This document shows positions 42,935 to 52,014 of a DNA stretch of 64,000 nt, piece after piece. Below the pieces are notes generated by a model. The model was not told the DNA's origin. It saw only the letters and a program-made list of their open reading frames with translations, and did no database searches. Origin of the DNA: Rhizobium sp. BK399. Lineage in GTDB: Bacteria > Pseudomonadota > Alphaproteobacteria > Rhizobiales > Rhizobiaceae. The stretch covers positions 62,001-126,000 of the forward strand of contig NZ_JACIAH010000008.1 in assembly GCF_014194695.1 (NCBI RefSeq). Direction: 5' to 3'. The position numbers and the translations under genes are program-made. Every line of letters begins with the position of its first letter. Positions within the stretch are counted from its first letter, which is position 1.

Positions 42935-43729
42935 ATGAGTGGCAGGACGATCGACAGCTTCGCACAGCGCATCAGAAGCGGCGAAGGCGGATTGATTTCT
43001 GCGTGGATCGGTATTCCCGACCCACTTTTTGTCAATCATCTGGCGCAGGAAGAATTCGATGCAATCGTGCTGGACATGCAGCACGGCGTCTGGGATCTGG
43101 GGTCGGCTGCCGTTGGAATCGGTCAGGGAAGACTTGCGGGCAAGCCGGTCCTCGCGCGAATTCCTGTCGGCGATTTCGCCGCTGCCTCCCGCCTCCTTGA
43201 TGCGGGGGCCTCTGGGATCATTGCGCCGATGATCAACTCGGCGGCGGATGCGGCCGCCTTCGCGAAGGCTACCAAGTATCCGCCGGTTGGTGAGCGTAGC
43301 TGGGGACCGACGCTGGCCCTGAACCATACGGGACTTCCCGCAGCCGAATATCTGACGACAGCGAACGATACAACTGTCGCCATCGCCATGATCGAAACGC
43401 GGGCCGCGCTCGATGCCGCAGACGAAATCACGCGCGTTGAGGGAATCGACGGCATTTTCATCGGGCCATCCGACCTGTCGATTGCACTCTCGCAGGGCAC
43501 CTCGGTGGCACCGGATACGCCCGAAGTCGACGGCGTTCTGAAGCACCTGATCGCCCGATGCCGCGCTCATGACAAGTTCGCCTGCGTTTTCGGCAGCAAC
43601 GGCGAGCGGGCAGGCGAGCTCTTGAAGATGGGCTTCGATTTCGTCATCGCAGGCGCCGACACGCAGCAACTGCGTGCAGGAGCGGCAAGCGCGATTGCTG
43701 CGGCCAGGCGGGTTCAGGCTTCGGGTTGA
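42935..43729 (+). CDS. HpcH/HpaI-family aldolase/lyase
   Basis: 264 residues. Family signatures: AIVLDMQHGVWD, VLARIPVGDF, GASGIIAPMINSA, VGERSWGP and the metal site MIETRAALDAADEI (Glu) with GIDGIFIGPSDLSIALS (Asp). Enzymes of this family cleave 4-hydroxy-2-oxo acids to pyruvate and an aldehyde. A good AAAGGAG site precedes the ATG. It is the last gene of the amidase operon and abuts the opposite gene's stop without a gap. Confidence 0.88.
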   Translation: MSGRTIDSFAQRIRSGEGGLISAWIGIPDPLFVNHLAQEEFDAIVLDMQHGVWDLGSAAVGIGQGRLAGKPVLARIPVGDFAAASRLLDAGASGIIAPMINSAADAAAFAKATKYPPVGERSWGPTLALNHTGLPAAEYLTTANDTTVAIAMIETRAALDAADEITRVEGIDGIFIGPSDLSIALSQGTSVAPDTPEVDGVLKHLIARCRAHDKFACVFGSNGERAGELLKMGFDFVIAGADTQQLRAGAASAIAAARRVQASG

Positions 43730-44401
43730 CTACTTCACCGCTAGCCAGATGACGTGACGCGCGCCTCCGCGCTTGCCATTGGCGCGTGTGTTTATCGTCT
43801 CGACGACGAACCCGCAATCAGACAGACGACGGGTGAACCTGGCGTCGGGTCCTGATGACCAGACGGCGAGAACCCCGCCAGGCAGAAGGGCATTTCTCGC
43901 CGCGCGCAGTCCGGCGCTGTCGTAAAGGCGATCATTGGAACGGCGCGTTAGCCCGTCAGGCCCATTGTCGACGTCCAGCAGAATGGCATTGAATTTCGCG
44001 TTGCGCTCCCGCAGCAGTTCACCTACATCACCCTGATGGACGGTAACCCTGGGGTCATCAAGGCAACCCTGGAAGACCTCTGACATCGCGCCGCGGGCCC
44101 AATCGACGACCGCCGGCACAAGTTCGGCAACCACGACCGACGCATTTTCAGGCAAAACTGAAAGGGCGGCACGCAGTGTGAAGCCCATGCCGAGGCCGCC
44201 GATAAGGACGGTCGGGCGCGGATGATTGCTGATCTTCTTATGGGAAAGGGTTGCCAGCGCTTCTTCGGAGCCACTGAGGCGGCTGTTCATCAGCTCGTTT
44301 GACCCAAGCATGATCGAAAACTCGCTGCCGCGTCGCTTCAGACGCAATTCGCCGCTTTCGCCAGGGATCGGCGCCGAATCAAGTTGAATCCAAGGAAGCA
44401 T
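43730..44401 (-). CDS. Spermidine synthase-like methyltransferase-fold protein
   Basis: About 223 residues from ATG 44401 (a GTG nine codons earlier is possible). The Rossmann core is VLIGGLGMGFTLRAAL, and NAILLDVDNGPDG holds the acidic region; both match spermidine-synthase-like proteins. It lacks the N-terminal beta-domain of a full spermidine synthase, so true polyamine synthesis is doubtful. It is the sort of protein often annotated as SpeE-like. Standing alone between the aldolase and a small exported protein gene. Confidence 0.75.
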   Translation of the reverse strand: MLPWIQLDSAPIPGESGELRLKRRGSEFSIMLGSNELMNSRLSGSEEALATLSHKKISNHPRPTVLIGGLGMGFTLRAALSVLPENASVVVAELVPAVVDWARGAMSEVFQGCLDDPRVTVHQGDVGELLRERNAKFNAILLDVDNGPDGLTRRSNDRLYDSAGLRAARNALLPGGVLAVWSSGPDARFTRRLSDCGFVVETINTRANGKRGGARHVIWLAVK

Positions 44402-44494
44402 GTTCTCGTATCTCGCGTTGCGTGCCACTCCCTAGCACAGCATGGCGGTCCCGCGAACCGCATCTCGGCTCGCGGGACAGTGTACGGGCAATGA

Positions 44495-44788
44495 CTACTG
44501 GAGATTCCGGCAGGCCTGATTGGCTGCACGGGTTCCAGGCTGGGCTTCCACGCGCTGGCCGCCAGGGCAAACGGTCCAGTTGATCTGGTCTGAATATATA
44601 GTGGTCGTGCCAAAATCGATCGGGATAGAAAGACCTCCTCCGCCTGTGCCCTCGGTGTCGGGAGATGTTCCCAATGGCGGAGAACCATCGAAGCGGCCGC
44701 TGCTGTCCATTCCCATGCTCGCTTGCGCGAAGGCCGAACCAGCAAAACCGAAAAGGAGCACTGAAGTCACTGCGATAAGCCTGCGCAT
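44495..44788 (-). CDS. Small exported protein, unknown
   Basis: 97 residues from ATG 44788, behind GAAGGGA. It has a clean Sec signal peptide, RRLIAVTSVLLFGFAGSAFA, with cleavage after AFA. The mature part is Gly/Ser-rich (GTSPDTEGTGGGG) and has two cysteines near the end (WTVCPGGQ, NQACRNL). Probably periplasmic. The family is unknown to me. Confidence 0.65.
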   Translation of the reverse strand: MRRLIAVTSVLLFGFAGSAFAQASMGMDSSGRFDGSPPLGTSPDTEGTGGGGLSIPIDFGTTTIYSDQINWTVCPGGQRVEAQPGTRAANQACRNLQ

Positions 44789-44905
44789 GATCGAGATCCC
44801 TTCATGTTGAAGCACTTACGAATATAGAGCCGATTCTTATTTGTACCAGCAGCTCGGAACCATAAGGCCGTCTAAATTCGTAGGAATTCGGTAAATGATT
44901 AACGT

Positions 44906-44929
44906 GAGGCGCAGCGGTCTGTGCGCCTC
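44906..44929. repeat. Eight-base hairpin upstream of the acylphosphatase gene
   Basis: GAGGCGCA at 44906-44913 and TGCGCCTC at 44922-44929, loop of eight bases, in the divergent region between the exported-protein gene and acylphosphatase. Could be a leader hairpin or a terminator of something lost; no T-tract. Confidence 0.35.
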
Positions 44930-44989
44930 GTGCTGACATCCTGCGTGGCAGCGCCATATTGCCCTCAGGCAGGAAGATGGGAGACCGAT

Positions 44990-45274
44990 ATGGATGCAGA
45001 TTCCATGGTGATGAGGGTCCGGGTAACCGGTCGCGTCCAAGGGGTCAGTTTTCGCGTATGGACGCGGGATCGTGCGCGTCGACTGGGCTTGAAGGGGTGG
45101 GTGCGCAACGAAGACGACGGCTCGGTCATGGCCCTTATTGCCGGAGAGGAAACCGCCGTTTCGAGCATGCTGAAGGATTTCTGGAAAGGGCCGCCGGGGG
45201 CGTCTGTCGATGCCGTCGATGTCGAAAAGGCCCGGCCCGAGACTGTTCCAGATAGTTTCGAGATCACGGTGTGA
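44990..45274 (+). CDS. acyP: Acylphosphatase
   Basis: 94 residues. The family signature is complete: MRVRVTGRVQGVSFRVWTRD gives the catalytic Arg (VSFR), and GLKGWVRNEDDGSVMALIAG gives the catalytic Asn. It hydrolyses acyl phosphates such as 1,3-bisphosphoglycerate or carbamoyl phosphate. ATG 44990 is preceded by GGGAG. It stands alone. Confidence 0.93.
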   Translation: MDADSMVMRVRVTGRVQGVSFRVWTRDRARRLGLKGWVRNEDDGSVMALIAGEETAVSSMLKDFWKGPPGASVDAVDVEKARPETVPDSFEITV

Positions 45275-45449
45275 CTTGAAGTCGTCGGTTCCGTCACCTG
45301 CGTGGCTACACCGATCCATTTGTCGCGCGATGGTTCGAGGGAGGAGACGGCGACGCGCGACCTCCTGCACCACATGACGTCCCGCGCTGTGAGATTGACT
45401 CCGGTTTAACTGTCGCGGCAAACGCCCGGATGTGAGATATTGGGTGCGC

Positions 45450-45469
45450 GGCAGATCGGCCGATCTGCC
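45450..45469. promoter_or_regulatory. 20-base perfect palindrome upstream of the GYD gene
   Basis: GGCAGATCGGCCGATCTGCC is a perfect palindrome. It ends 23 bases before the GYD-domain start and about eight bases before its ribosome site, so it could be an operator or a leader hairpin controlling that gene. Confidence 0.45.
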
Positions 45470-45492
45470 CGGTTGTTGAGGGAGGATTCCTT

Positions 45493-45825
45493 ATGCCACT
45501 CTTCATCATCACAGGGTGCTATTCAACGACGGCAGCGAAAGGAATGATCGCCGATCCATCTGACCGGGAGGTGGCGGCGCGAGCCATAATGGAAGCAGCA
45601 GGCGGAAAACTACACTCTTTCTACATTACGACCGGAGAAAATGACTGGATGGTAACCGCTGAATTTCCTGACGGTGCTGACCTGGTCCCCGCACTCCTGG
45701 TCATCGGAGCGTCGGGAGCAGTAACAAATATCAAAACCGTGCGAGCATACACGGGTTCGGAATTCAAGGCCGCCCAGGAAAAGGCGGGCAAAATCGTATC
45801 TGCCTACAAATCCCCGGCAAGATGA
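45493..45825 (+). CDS. GYD-domain protein
   Basis: 110 residues. The N-terminal strand PLFIITGCYSTTAAKGMIAD and the segment GKLHSFYITTGENDWMVTAE match the GYD domain; the classic G-Y-D-x-x motif appears as GENDWM here. The fold is a small ferredoxin-like dimer of unknown function, common in rhizobia. GAGGGAGG precedes the ATG, and a perfect 20-base palindrome lies upstream. Confidence 0.85.
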   Translation: MPLFIITGCYSTTAAKGMIADPSDREVAARAIMEAAGGKLHSFYITTGENDWMVTAEFPDGADLVPALLVIGASGAVTNIKTVRAYTGSEFKAAQEKAGKIVSAYKSPAR

Positions 45826-46023
45826 GGCAGCCAACTCACCGAACCACCGTCGGCAGCGGACGTTGAATCCGCTGCCGGTTCGTTTTGTGGCATCCATCGA
45901 TCCCGGCTGTCGAAATTTCCGCTGTCCTGGCTCCATCTTTCGCTTCGCGACGAGCAGCCTTTCGACCCTTGATGACGGCCCATCATGCCCGCAAGGATCG
46001 GCGATCCGGCTGCAGGGCCACGG

Positions 46024-46278
46024 CTACATGGTTGGTGCAAAACGTACGCCGAGGGAGCCGAATTGCCTCCATCTGACGGTGCACTCAAACACACGGCCGT
46101 CAGACAATCTCAGATCGAACTCCTGAGGAACCGCGAGTGCTGCTTCGACAGCCAGTCGCGCGCCGCCATCGGACAAGTCTTTTACAACGCAGTCCAGTAC
46201 ACTCCCGCCGCCGTTAAAGAGTACCTTTCCTCCGATAAACGTTCTTTTTCTATGGGTCGATCTGCTGTCCATTGGCAC
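46024..46278 (-). CDS. PilZ-domain protein, probable c-di-GMP receptor
   Basis: 84 residues, a single PilZ domain. The motif of c-di-GMP receptors (RxxxR ... D/NxSxxG) is visible as THRKRT near the start and DLSDGGARL about 25 residues later. The end, FECTVRWRQFGSLGVRFA, is the usual final beta strand. GAGG lies about eight bases before the ATG. It is the only obvious c-di-GMP-linked gene in the window. Confidence 0.85.
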   Translation of the reverse strand: MPMDSRSTHRKRTFIGGKVLFNGGGSVLDCVVKDLSDGGARLAVEAALAVPQEFDLRLSDGRVFECTVRWRQFGSLGVRFAPTM

Positions 46279-46633
46279 ACCTCATTGCGTCTAGCGTATA
46301 TTAGCCCGCGGATGACCGAGAAGTTAATGAGACGGTCAAGGTACGGTCGCAGACAAAGCTTCTGAGATCTCGAGGCATTGCGGCATCGGTCGATGCCTTC
46401 GGTCTCGAGGCGGACCGGCTGGAAACCGTTCCCATTTTGCGAGTGACAGCGAGGACTTGATTGTCCGGGTCAATCCCGGGAGGCCGTTCCGGACTGATTG
46501 TTGCTCTCCTGAAACAGTATGTGGTCCAGACGCGCCGCTCGCGCAATTGTGCCCGCTGGAACCACATTTCGGCCATGGTGTCGGCGAGTAGGACTGGCTC
46601 GCACTCTCGAAACTCGAATCGGAACCCCTGAAG
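46279..46633. other. Intergenic, nothing supported
   Basis: About 350 bases between the divergent PilZ and L,D-transpeptidase genes. Frames of over 100 codons are open on the minus strand, overlapping the transpeptidase start, but they are Arg/Ser-rich and without motifs, as expected for antisense frames in GC-rich DNA. Confidence 0.4.
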
Positions 46634-47374
46634 TTGCATGCCACGTTCTTGATCCGACCGCTCCTGGTGGCGGCCGGCGCTTCCCTTCTTGCGGCTTGTA
46701 CGCAAATCCCCTCGGAGCGCCTTGTCGCATCCGTCGACACTCCCCCGACCGGAGCAAGTCTTTCAGCGCTTGAGCCAAGCCGGGCGGCGGCAGCCCAGTC
46801 AACCGTCGTCCCGACGGATCGGCCTCCTGAGAAGCCAGACTATTCGATCGCCTACGCTGAGCTGGACGATCAGGAGTTTCGCTGGCCGGCGATCGACCCT
46901 AGGGCGGTTCATCCCGACTATCTGCGCCAGGAGGTCGACTACGCAACGGACGAGCCACCGGGCACAATCATCGTCGACACCGAGAGGAAATTTCTCTACC
47001 TCGTTCTCGAGGACGGACGCGCAATGCGATACGGGGTAAGTCTGGGCGCGCAGGGTCGTGCCTGGAAGGGGCGGGCGATCATCCAGTGGAAGAGGAAGTT
47101 TCCGACGTGGACGCCCACCCCTTCGATGATTGCGCGAAATCCAAAGCTCGCACATTGGAAGGGGGGCATGAAGCCCGGCCTGACAAATCCACTCGGCGCG
47201 CGTGCTCTCTACATCTTTCAGGACGGCAAGGATACGCTCTATCGCATCCATGGCTCTCCGGAGTGGCAAACGATCGGAAAGAACGCGTCATCTGGGTGCG
47301 TTCGGATGTTCAACCAGGATGTCATCGATCTCTATGACCGTGTCCGCGGAAAGGCACCGCTCCTCGTGAAATAG
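46634..47374 (+). CDS. L,D-transpeptidase (YkuD) lipoprotein
   Basis: 246 residues. The N-terminus has a hydrophobic signal and lipobox LLAAC, so the protein is a lipoprotein. A spacer rich in Ala, Ser and Pro leads to the YkuD domain (from about residue 105). The catalytic motif is HGSPEWQTIGKNASSGCVRM, with the His and Cys in place. It would make 3-3 cross-links in peptidoglycan or attach proteins to it; rhizobia carry many paralogues. The start is uncertain: TTG 46634 is the best upstream option, without a clear ribosome site. Confidence 0.85.
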   Translation: MHATFLIRPLLVAAGASLLAACTQIPSERLVASVDTPPTGASLSALEPSRAAAAQSTVVPTDRPPEKPDYSIAYAELDDQEFRWPAIDPRAVHPDYLRQEVDYATDEPPGTIIVDTERKFLYLVLEDGRAMRYGVSLGAQGRAWKGRAIIQWKRKFPTWTPTPSMIARNPKLAHWKGGMKPGLTNPLGARALYIFQDGKDTLYRIHGSPEWQTIGKNASSGCVRMFNQDVIDLYDRVRGKAPLLVK

Positions 47375-48365
47375 GTCGTGAGCGATGAGTGAAAGCGAGC
47401 CGCGCGTCCGGACCGAGCATCCCCCAGTGGGCATTTCGACATGACTGGTGAACAGGAACCCCTAGGGTTAGACCAGGACGACGCAACTGTTGAGACGGCG
47501 GCAACGGGTATGAAAATCGTTCGTGGCCGCCGAACAATGGGGCGGACCTTCGGGTGACCGTGACGCTAACTACTGCCCAGGGCCCTTAATGCCTGCGGCA
47601 ACAAATACTCGGCAACCTCTTCATGACCTTCCGCGGTGCGATGACGGCCACAGGATCACGATACGCGCTGAAGGTTCGCCCACCTCCAGGTAATCGGATC
47701 AGTGGAATGTGACGCGCACTTAATCCGATCTCGGCGACGTATTCCTTGGTATTTAGGCCACTTTATTGTTTGTCATTTCCCTTGGCCCTGTCGATAATGA
47801 CAAGCCGGCCCCGGTGGGCACATCCGCGTCTAACCTGCCACCGGCGTTTGTGCTGTGCGGAACACCAGCGTTGACGACATGGGAATCAACCTCACGCCCA
47901 TGAAGAAGACGTTCCAGTTCAACGGGAAGGCCTGATCTCTGGCGACGCCGCCAGGATGCCGCCGGCCTGTTCCTCTCCCGGCTGTGTTATCGGCTCCTAT
48001 ACAAACGATGAGAATCGGGGCCGCCCATGCTTCCACTGCACAAATGGAAAGCATGAAACCCGCCAAAGCGATGCGGCAAGGTTGGAAAGGTACCACCTGA
48101 ACCAGAAACAACTGCATGCATTTCTGCCTCCGTCTCGATGACAGGCGGATGATTTCGAAGGTTTATTTCAGGACACCTTCAGCGCGAAAGAGGATTTACC
48201 ATCCCGCCACCCAGGTCGTCCCGCGAGGCGAGCGGGACAACAATACCATCAAACGTCAGCGTTAAGCAGTGGAGGAAAACACCGCCTGAAACAGCAAACA
48301 ACCGCCTCACTCGAAGAGCGGCACGGGAGCTTATCGAGATGCGGTCCGCTATCGCGACGGTTGGT
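47375..48365. other. Gene-poor kilobase with scattered remnants
   Basis: No gene can be supported. On the plus strand two very short frames overlap by ATGA (47385-47444 and 47441-47557). On the minus strand 47566-47776 holds protein-like pieces in different frames (see the separate entry). The rest (47780-48365) shows no motif, repeat or RNA structure that I can identify. The stretch looks like decayed coding DNA. Confidence 0.4.
47566..47776 (-). pseudogene. Possible frameshifted small gene
   Basis: ATG at 47776 begins MTNNKVA and stops. One frame over, the sequence continues EYVAEIGLSARHIPLIRLPG, and near the end another frame reads GHEEVAEYLLPQALRALG before a stop at 47566-47568. The pieces look like one short protein broken by frameshifts, but I cannot name a family and chance is possible. 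Confidence 0.25.
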
Positions 48366-50243
48366 TCAGGCGCTTGGGATCCCATCGTCGTCTACAACGG
48401 CATTGACTTCACATATCAAGCCTGCCGGATCATAGGTGATATTCACCTCGCCCTTCAGTTCAGCCGCAAGCAGGCTTTCGATCAGGCGGGAGCCAAATCC
48501 CCTTCGGGTAGGCTCGCTGACCCTTGGTCCGCCCATTTCTTGCCATCGCAGGGTGAGTCTATGCGGTTCGTCATTGGTGACAGACCAGTGAATGGATATC
48601 TGTCCTTCCGGCATGGACAGCGCTCCATACTTTGCCGCATTCGTAGCCAGTTCGTGCAATGCAAGCGAGATCGAAACGACCGCACGGGGCACCAGGCGAA
48701 CGCTTGGGCCTGATATTGAAATCTTCTCGCGCGAATAGGGCGACAGGGCTTGCTTTACCACCGCTTCCAGCTCTGCCTGTTCCCAATTCCCGTGCATCAG
48801 CAAGTCATGAGCCCTCGACATCAGGGAGATCCTGGCCTCGAATGCATCCACCCCTGCGCGGTTCGCCGTCTCACGCCCAAGCGTCTGTCGGGCGATGGCC
48901 ATGACGGTTGCAAGCACATTCTTGACCCGATGATTGAGCTCTCCGACAAGAACCGTCTGAAGTCGCTCTGCTTCCTTGCGGGCAGAGATGTCGTGCGCAA
49001 TTTTCGCTGCGCCGATCGTCCTGCCATAGGCGTCGAAAATCGGGGACACGCTGAGCAGGACATCGACCAGCCCGTCATCACTGCGCCGGCGCTTTGTTTC
49101 GTAGGGATCGACCCTCAATCCGGCGCTGACCTGCCTGATGATCGCAGGTTCTTCTTCAATCCTGTCGTCCGGAACAAGGATCATGACAGAACGTCCAATG
49201 GCTTCTTGTGCCGAGTAGCCGTAGAGTTTTTCCGCGCCACTGTTCCAGCTCGTGATCCGCATGTTCAGATCGATGCTGAGAATGGCATCGTTGGAGGAGG
49301 CGATGATGGCCGCAAGACGACGCTCCACCTCTTGGGCGCGCTTGCGCTCGGTGATGTCGACAACAACCGCGGCGGCCTGCTTGATCTCTCCGTGCTCGTC
49401 GCGTAGGGGCGAAACCGAATTCGCGACCCAGACAAGACTTCCATCCTTGCGCACGTAGCGCTTCTCGATGTCGAAGCTCTCGCCGGTCTCGATCATTTGC
49501 CTGAACGAACGGAGGTAGTCTTCGAGATCGGTCGGGAACGTTATGTCCTGCACCCGCATCTTTAACAGTTCAGTTTCCGAATATCCGACAATTTCGCAGA
49601 ACCGCCTGTTTACCAGATGCAGCCTGCCGGCGAGATCGGATTGCCCGATCCCGGCTGCAGTCTGTGTGAATATGGCGCGGAACCGCTCCTCGCTCTCGCG
49701 CAGTGCCGTGTCAGACCTGACTCGTTCAGTGGTCTCGTTGACTATACAGAATACGCCGCGCACCTTGCCTGTCTCATCGCGTACCGGCGAGTAGGAAATG
49801 TCGAAATGGACGGTTTCGGGATAGCCGTGACGTTCGATGTAGAAGGGGCGGTCCTTGGCGAAGACCGTTTCTCCGAAATCGAGGACGCGACGCAAAAGAG
49901 GCTCCAGGTCACTCCACAACTCTCCCCAGTATTCGCGCGCCGGGCGACCAAGTGCGCGCGGATGCTTGGTGCCGATGGTCGGGGCGTAAGCGTCATTGTA
50001 GAGTGCGATGAAATCCTCGCCCCAGAAGAGAACGATCTGAGCCTTTGACGGCAACATCAGATCGACAGTCGACTTCAGACACTGCGGCCATGTGCTTGGT
50101 GGACCCAGACTGCTATCGGCCAGGCCCTGACCGTAGATGCGGCCCGACATCTCGTCGGATCCGGGTGATGCGTCGTTGCTGTGCAGGGGCTTCTCCTCCA
50201 CCCGATGGCCTTTTAATTCAGAGGTTTGATGGCCAAACGTCAA
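48366..50243 (-). CDS. PAS-domain HWE-family sensor histidine kinase
   Basis: Up to 625 residues. Three PAS domains: about 45-175, 185-300 and 310-425, each ending with an ITER/ISAR-type coil. The HWE kinase core starts at about 430: the phosphorylated His438 is in VLVGELNHRVKNVLA, and the ATP-binding N-box is LALHELATNAAKYG. HWE kinases are common in alphaproteobacteria and often sense light, oxygen or stress. No membrane span, so cytoplasmic. The start is uncertain: TTG 50243 has no ribosome site; ATG 50150 begins MSGRIYGQG, a usual start of this type. The DMSP-lyase-like gene lies 21 bases upstream; no response regulator is adjacent. Confidence 0.9.
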   Translation of the reverse strand: MTFGHQTSELKGHRVEEKPLHSNDASPGSDEMSGRIYGQGLADSSLGPPSTWPQCLKSTVDLMLPSKAQIVLFWGEDFIALYNDAYAPTIGTKHPRALGRPAREYWGELWSDLEPLLRRVLDFGETVFAKDRPFYIERHGYPETVHFDISYSPVRDETGKVRGVFCIVNETTERVRSDTALRESEERFRAIFTQTAAGIGQSDLAGRLHLVNRRFCEIVGYSETELLKMRVQDITFPTDLEDYLRSFRQMIETGESFDIEKRYVRKDGSLVWVANSVSPLRDEHGEIKQAAAVVVDITERKRAQEVERRLAAIIASSNDAILSIDLNMRITSWNSGAEKLYGYSAQEAIGRSVMILVPDDRIEEEPAIIRQVSAGLRVDPYETKRRRSDDGLVDVLLSVSPIFDAYGRTIGAAKIAHDISARKEAERLQTVLVGELNHRVKNVLATVMAIARQTLGRETANRAGVDAFEARISLMSRAHDLLMHGNWEQAELEAVVKQALSPYSREKISISGPSVRLVPRAVVSISLALHELATNAAKYGALSMPEGQISIHWSVTNDEPHRLTLRWQEMGGPRVSEPTRRGFGSRLIESLLAAELKGEVNITYDPAGLICEVNAVVDDDGIPSA

Positions 50244-50264
50244 GGGGAAAATTAAGGTGCCTCT

Positions 50265-50942
50265 TCACTTCTCGACGTGGCACCAGGCCGCCAGGAGTGG
50301 CCGTGACGTGCATCGCATTGCGACGTTATGGCCGGCTTCATTGAAGAAGATCGAACCGACCGTGCCGCGTTGCCATCCCTTATCGTCGCATGAGAATTCG
50401 CAGTCGGACAGCGAGAGAAAGACGCGGGACCGAAACTGGATGTGATCGGGGAAGCGGCTGTAGGGTGCCATGATGGTCAGACCGAGAGCGACGTCGCTGC
50501 GCTCCTCCATGCCAGACATGCCCGCGATTACCGCATGAGCGTGGGTATGCTCGATGTTGATGCTGGCAAACGGGCCGGTCTTGCTGGCGACCCATTCCAG
50601 GCTCCTGGCGACATCGGTGATGGCGGCGGCAGCTTCGGCGTAAGGCTCCCCCCTGGAGGCCAGGTTGCGTAGCGCGAATTGCAACTGCGGCGCCAAGGGC
50701 AGAGGGCTAGCCGGCTTCATCGCGACGGCGCCGGGCTCCTGCAGGAGGTGAAATACCTTGCCGGCGACGAATTTTTCCATGAAAGGAGCTGCATCCGACA
50801 TCAGGATGTTACCCAACGCGCCGATAACGCGCTGGACATTGGCAGGCCTGCGTGAACGGCTCAGGGCATAGTCGCCACTTGCCGTTCTTGTTCCACGATG
50901 CAGAAGGAGGTCAGCTTCCCTTCTCAACCGGGGCTTTGACAT
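50265..50942 (-). CDS. DMSP-lyase-like cupin protein with incomplete metal site
   Basis: 225 residues. The C-terminal cupin resembles the dimethylsulfoniopropionate lyase (DddQ/DddL-like) family: YSRFPDHIQFRSRVFLSLSD, GWQRGTVGSIFFNEAGHNVA, and a final PLLAAWC. In active relatives the first segment is HxHxxxE; here one His remains (DHIQ) and the Glu position reads Arg, while the second-half His (AGHN) is kept. So lyase activity is doubtful. An upstream HTHAHA motif is an extra His-rich patch. It precedes the HWE kinase in the same direction and could be its sensory partner. Confidence 0.6.
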   Translation of the reverse strand: MSKPRLRREADLLLHRGTRTASGDYALSRSRRPANVQRVIGALGNILMSDAAPFMEKFVAGKVFHLLQEPGAVAMKPASPLPLAPQLQFALRNLASRGEPYAEAAAAITDVARSLEWVASKTGPFASINIEHTHAHAVIAGMSGMEERSDVALGLTIMAPYSRFPDHIQFRSRVFLSLSDCEFSCDDKGWQRGTVGSIFFNEAGHNVAMRCTSRPLLAAWCHVEK

Positions 50943-51059
50943 TGGATCTCGAAACTCCCTGCTTGCCTCCGGATCCTTATCCCGATGCGATCAAAAAGCA
51001 AACCGCACCACCGTTATTTTGGTGTATCCGAAATGATCGCTAAGACATAGGGCCCGCTG

Positions 51060-51845
51060 TCAAGTGTCGGTGTCGCCCTTGATCCGCCTCAGGACGCGAT
51101 CAAGTGCCGATATCAACGCGTCATGTCCGCCTTTTGCCTTGAAATCGGACAATACCTGTTCGTTCAGGCCACCCTTGGTCGCGAACTCGCGACTGAGGTC
51201 GACAAGCGGGACGTCGGAACGCATGGCGGTTTGCGACAGACTGGTAAATAACGCCGCGATATAGGCGCGTCCCTTGTCGGCGGCGAGGCCATTATCTTCA
51301 AGCCAGGCAGCCGACATGTCCATGATCCCGAGAACGGTCGACATCAGCGAGCTGGCCGCAGCCAGAAGATCATATTCCTGCTTCGTGTCGCACTCGACTG
51401 TGGTCCCAAGAACGGAAAAAAGGTCTGCAACGTCGTTATCTGCCGGGAAGATGGCGGTCACACCTTCGCGACGTGCGACGAAAGGCAATGGAATGGCCTG
51501 TACGAGTTGAACTTCCACACCAATCCATCCGAGAAGGGTCTGGCGATCGGTCGCCGCAATGACGCTGAGAACGGATTGCCCGGTTCGGAACTTCAGCTCA
51601 CTCATGACGTCCTGTGCAATTTGAGGTCGGAATGCCAGGACAACCATATCGCTCTGATCGATGACCGACTGGTTGTCTGCCGCAATCGAGACCTCTGCGA
51701 ATTCGGCGGCGAGACGTTGCGAAATCTCGGCGCTTCGGGGCGAAACAATGACATGCAAGAGAGCGGGGGATTCTGCCAGCAGTCCCCTGATCATGGCCTC
51801 GGAAATCGTCCCGGTTCCGATGAAACCGATCTTCTCAATCTTCAT
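51060..51845 (-). CDS. Pyrroline-5-carboxylate reductase-like protein (ProC family)
   Basis: 261 residues from ATG 51845. The NAD(P) fold begins EKIGFIGTGTISEAMIRGLL. The second half has the P5CR helical domain (LLAAASSLMSTVLGIMDMSA, GGLNEQVL). The loop that usually reads R-x-M-P-N-T is QAIPLPF here, as in a divergent subgroup. It may reduce P5C to proline or act on another imino acid. It stands alone, divergent from the DedA gene. Confidence 0.8.
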   Translation of the reverse strand: MKIEKIGFIGTGTISEAMIRGLLAESPALLHVIVSPRSAEISQRLAAEFAEVSIAADNQSVIDQSDMVVLAFRPQIAQDVMSELKFRTGQSVLSVIAATDRQTLLGWIGVEVQLVQAIPLPFVARREGVTAIFPADNDVADLFSVLGTTVECDTKQEYDLLAAASSLMSTVLGIMDMSAAWLEDNGLAADKGRAYIAALFTSLSQTAMRSDVPLVDLSREFATKGGLNEQVLSDFKAKGGHDALISALDRVLRRIKGDTDT

Positions 51846-52014
51846 TGCCGTCCTCCCCAGGTGCCACGATGCGTCCAATGGGATCGCACCTGACTGGCGG
51901 GATACAGTCTCGCGGGATGGCCTGCAAGCTATAGCTCTTGCATGTAGAGCGGACAGATTGCCGCCAGAATGAATCCAATGCAGATTGCGTCCGTGGAACA
52001 CTGGAGGTCAGACA

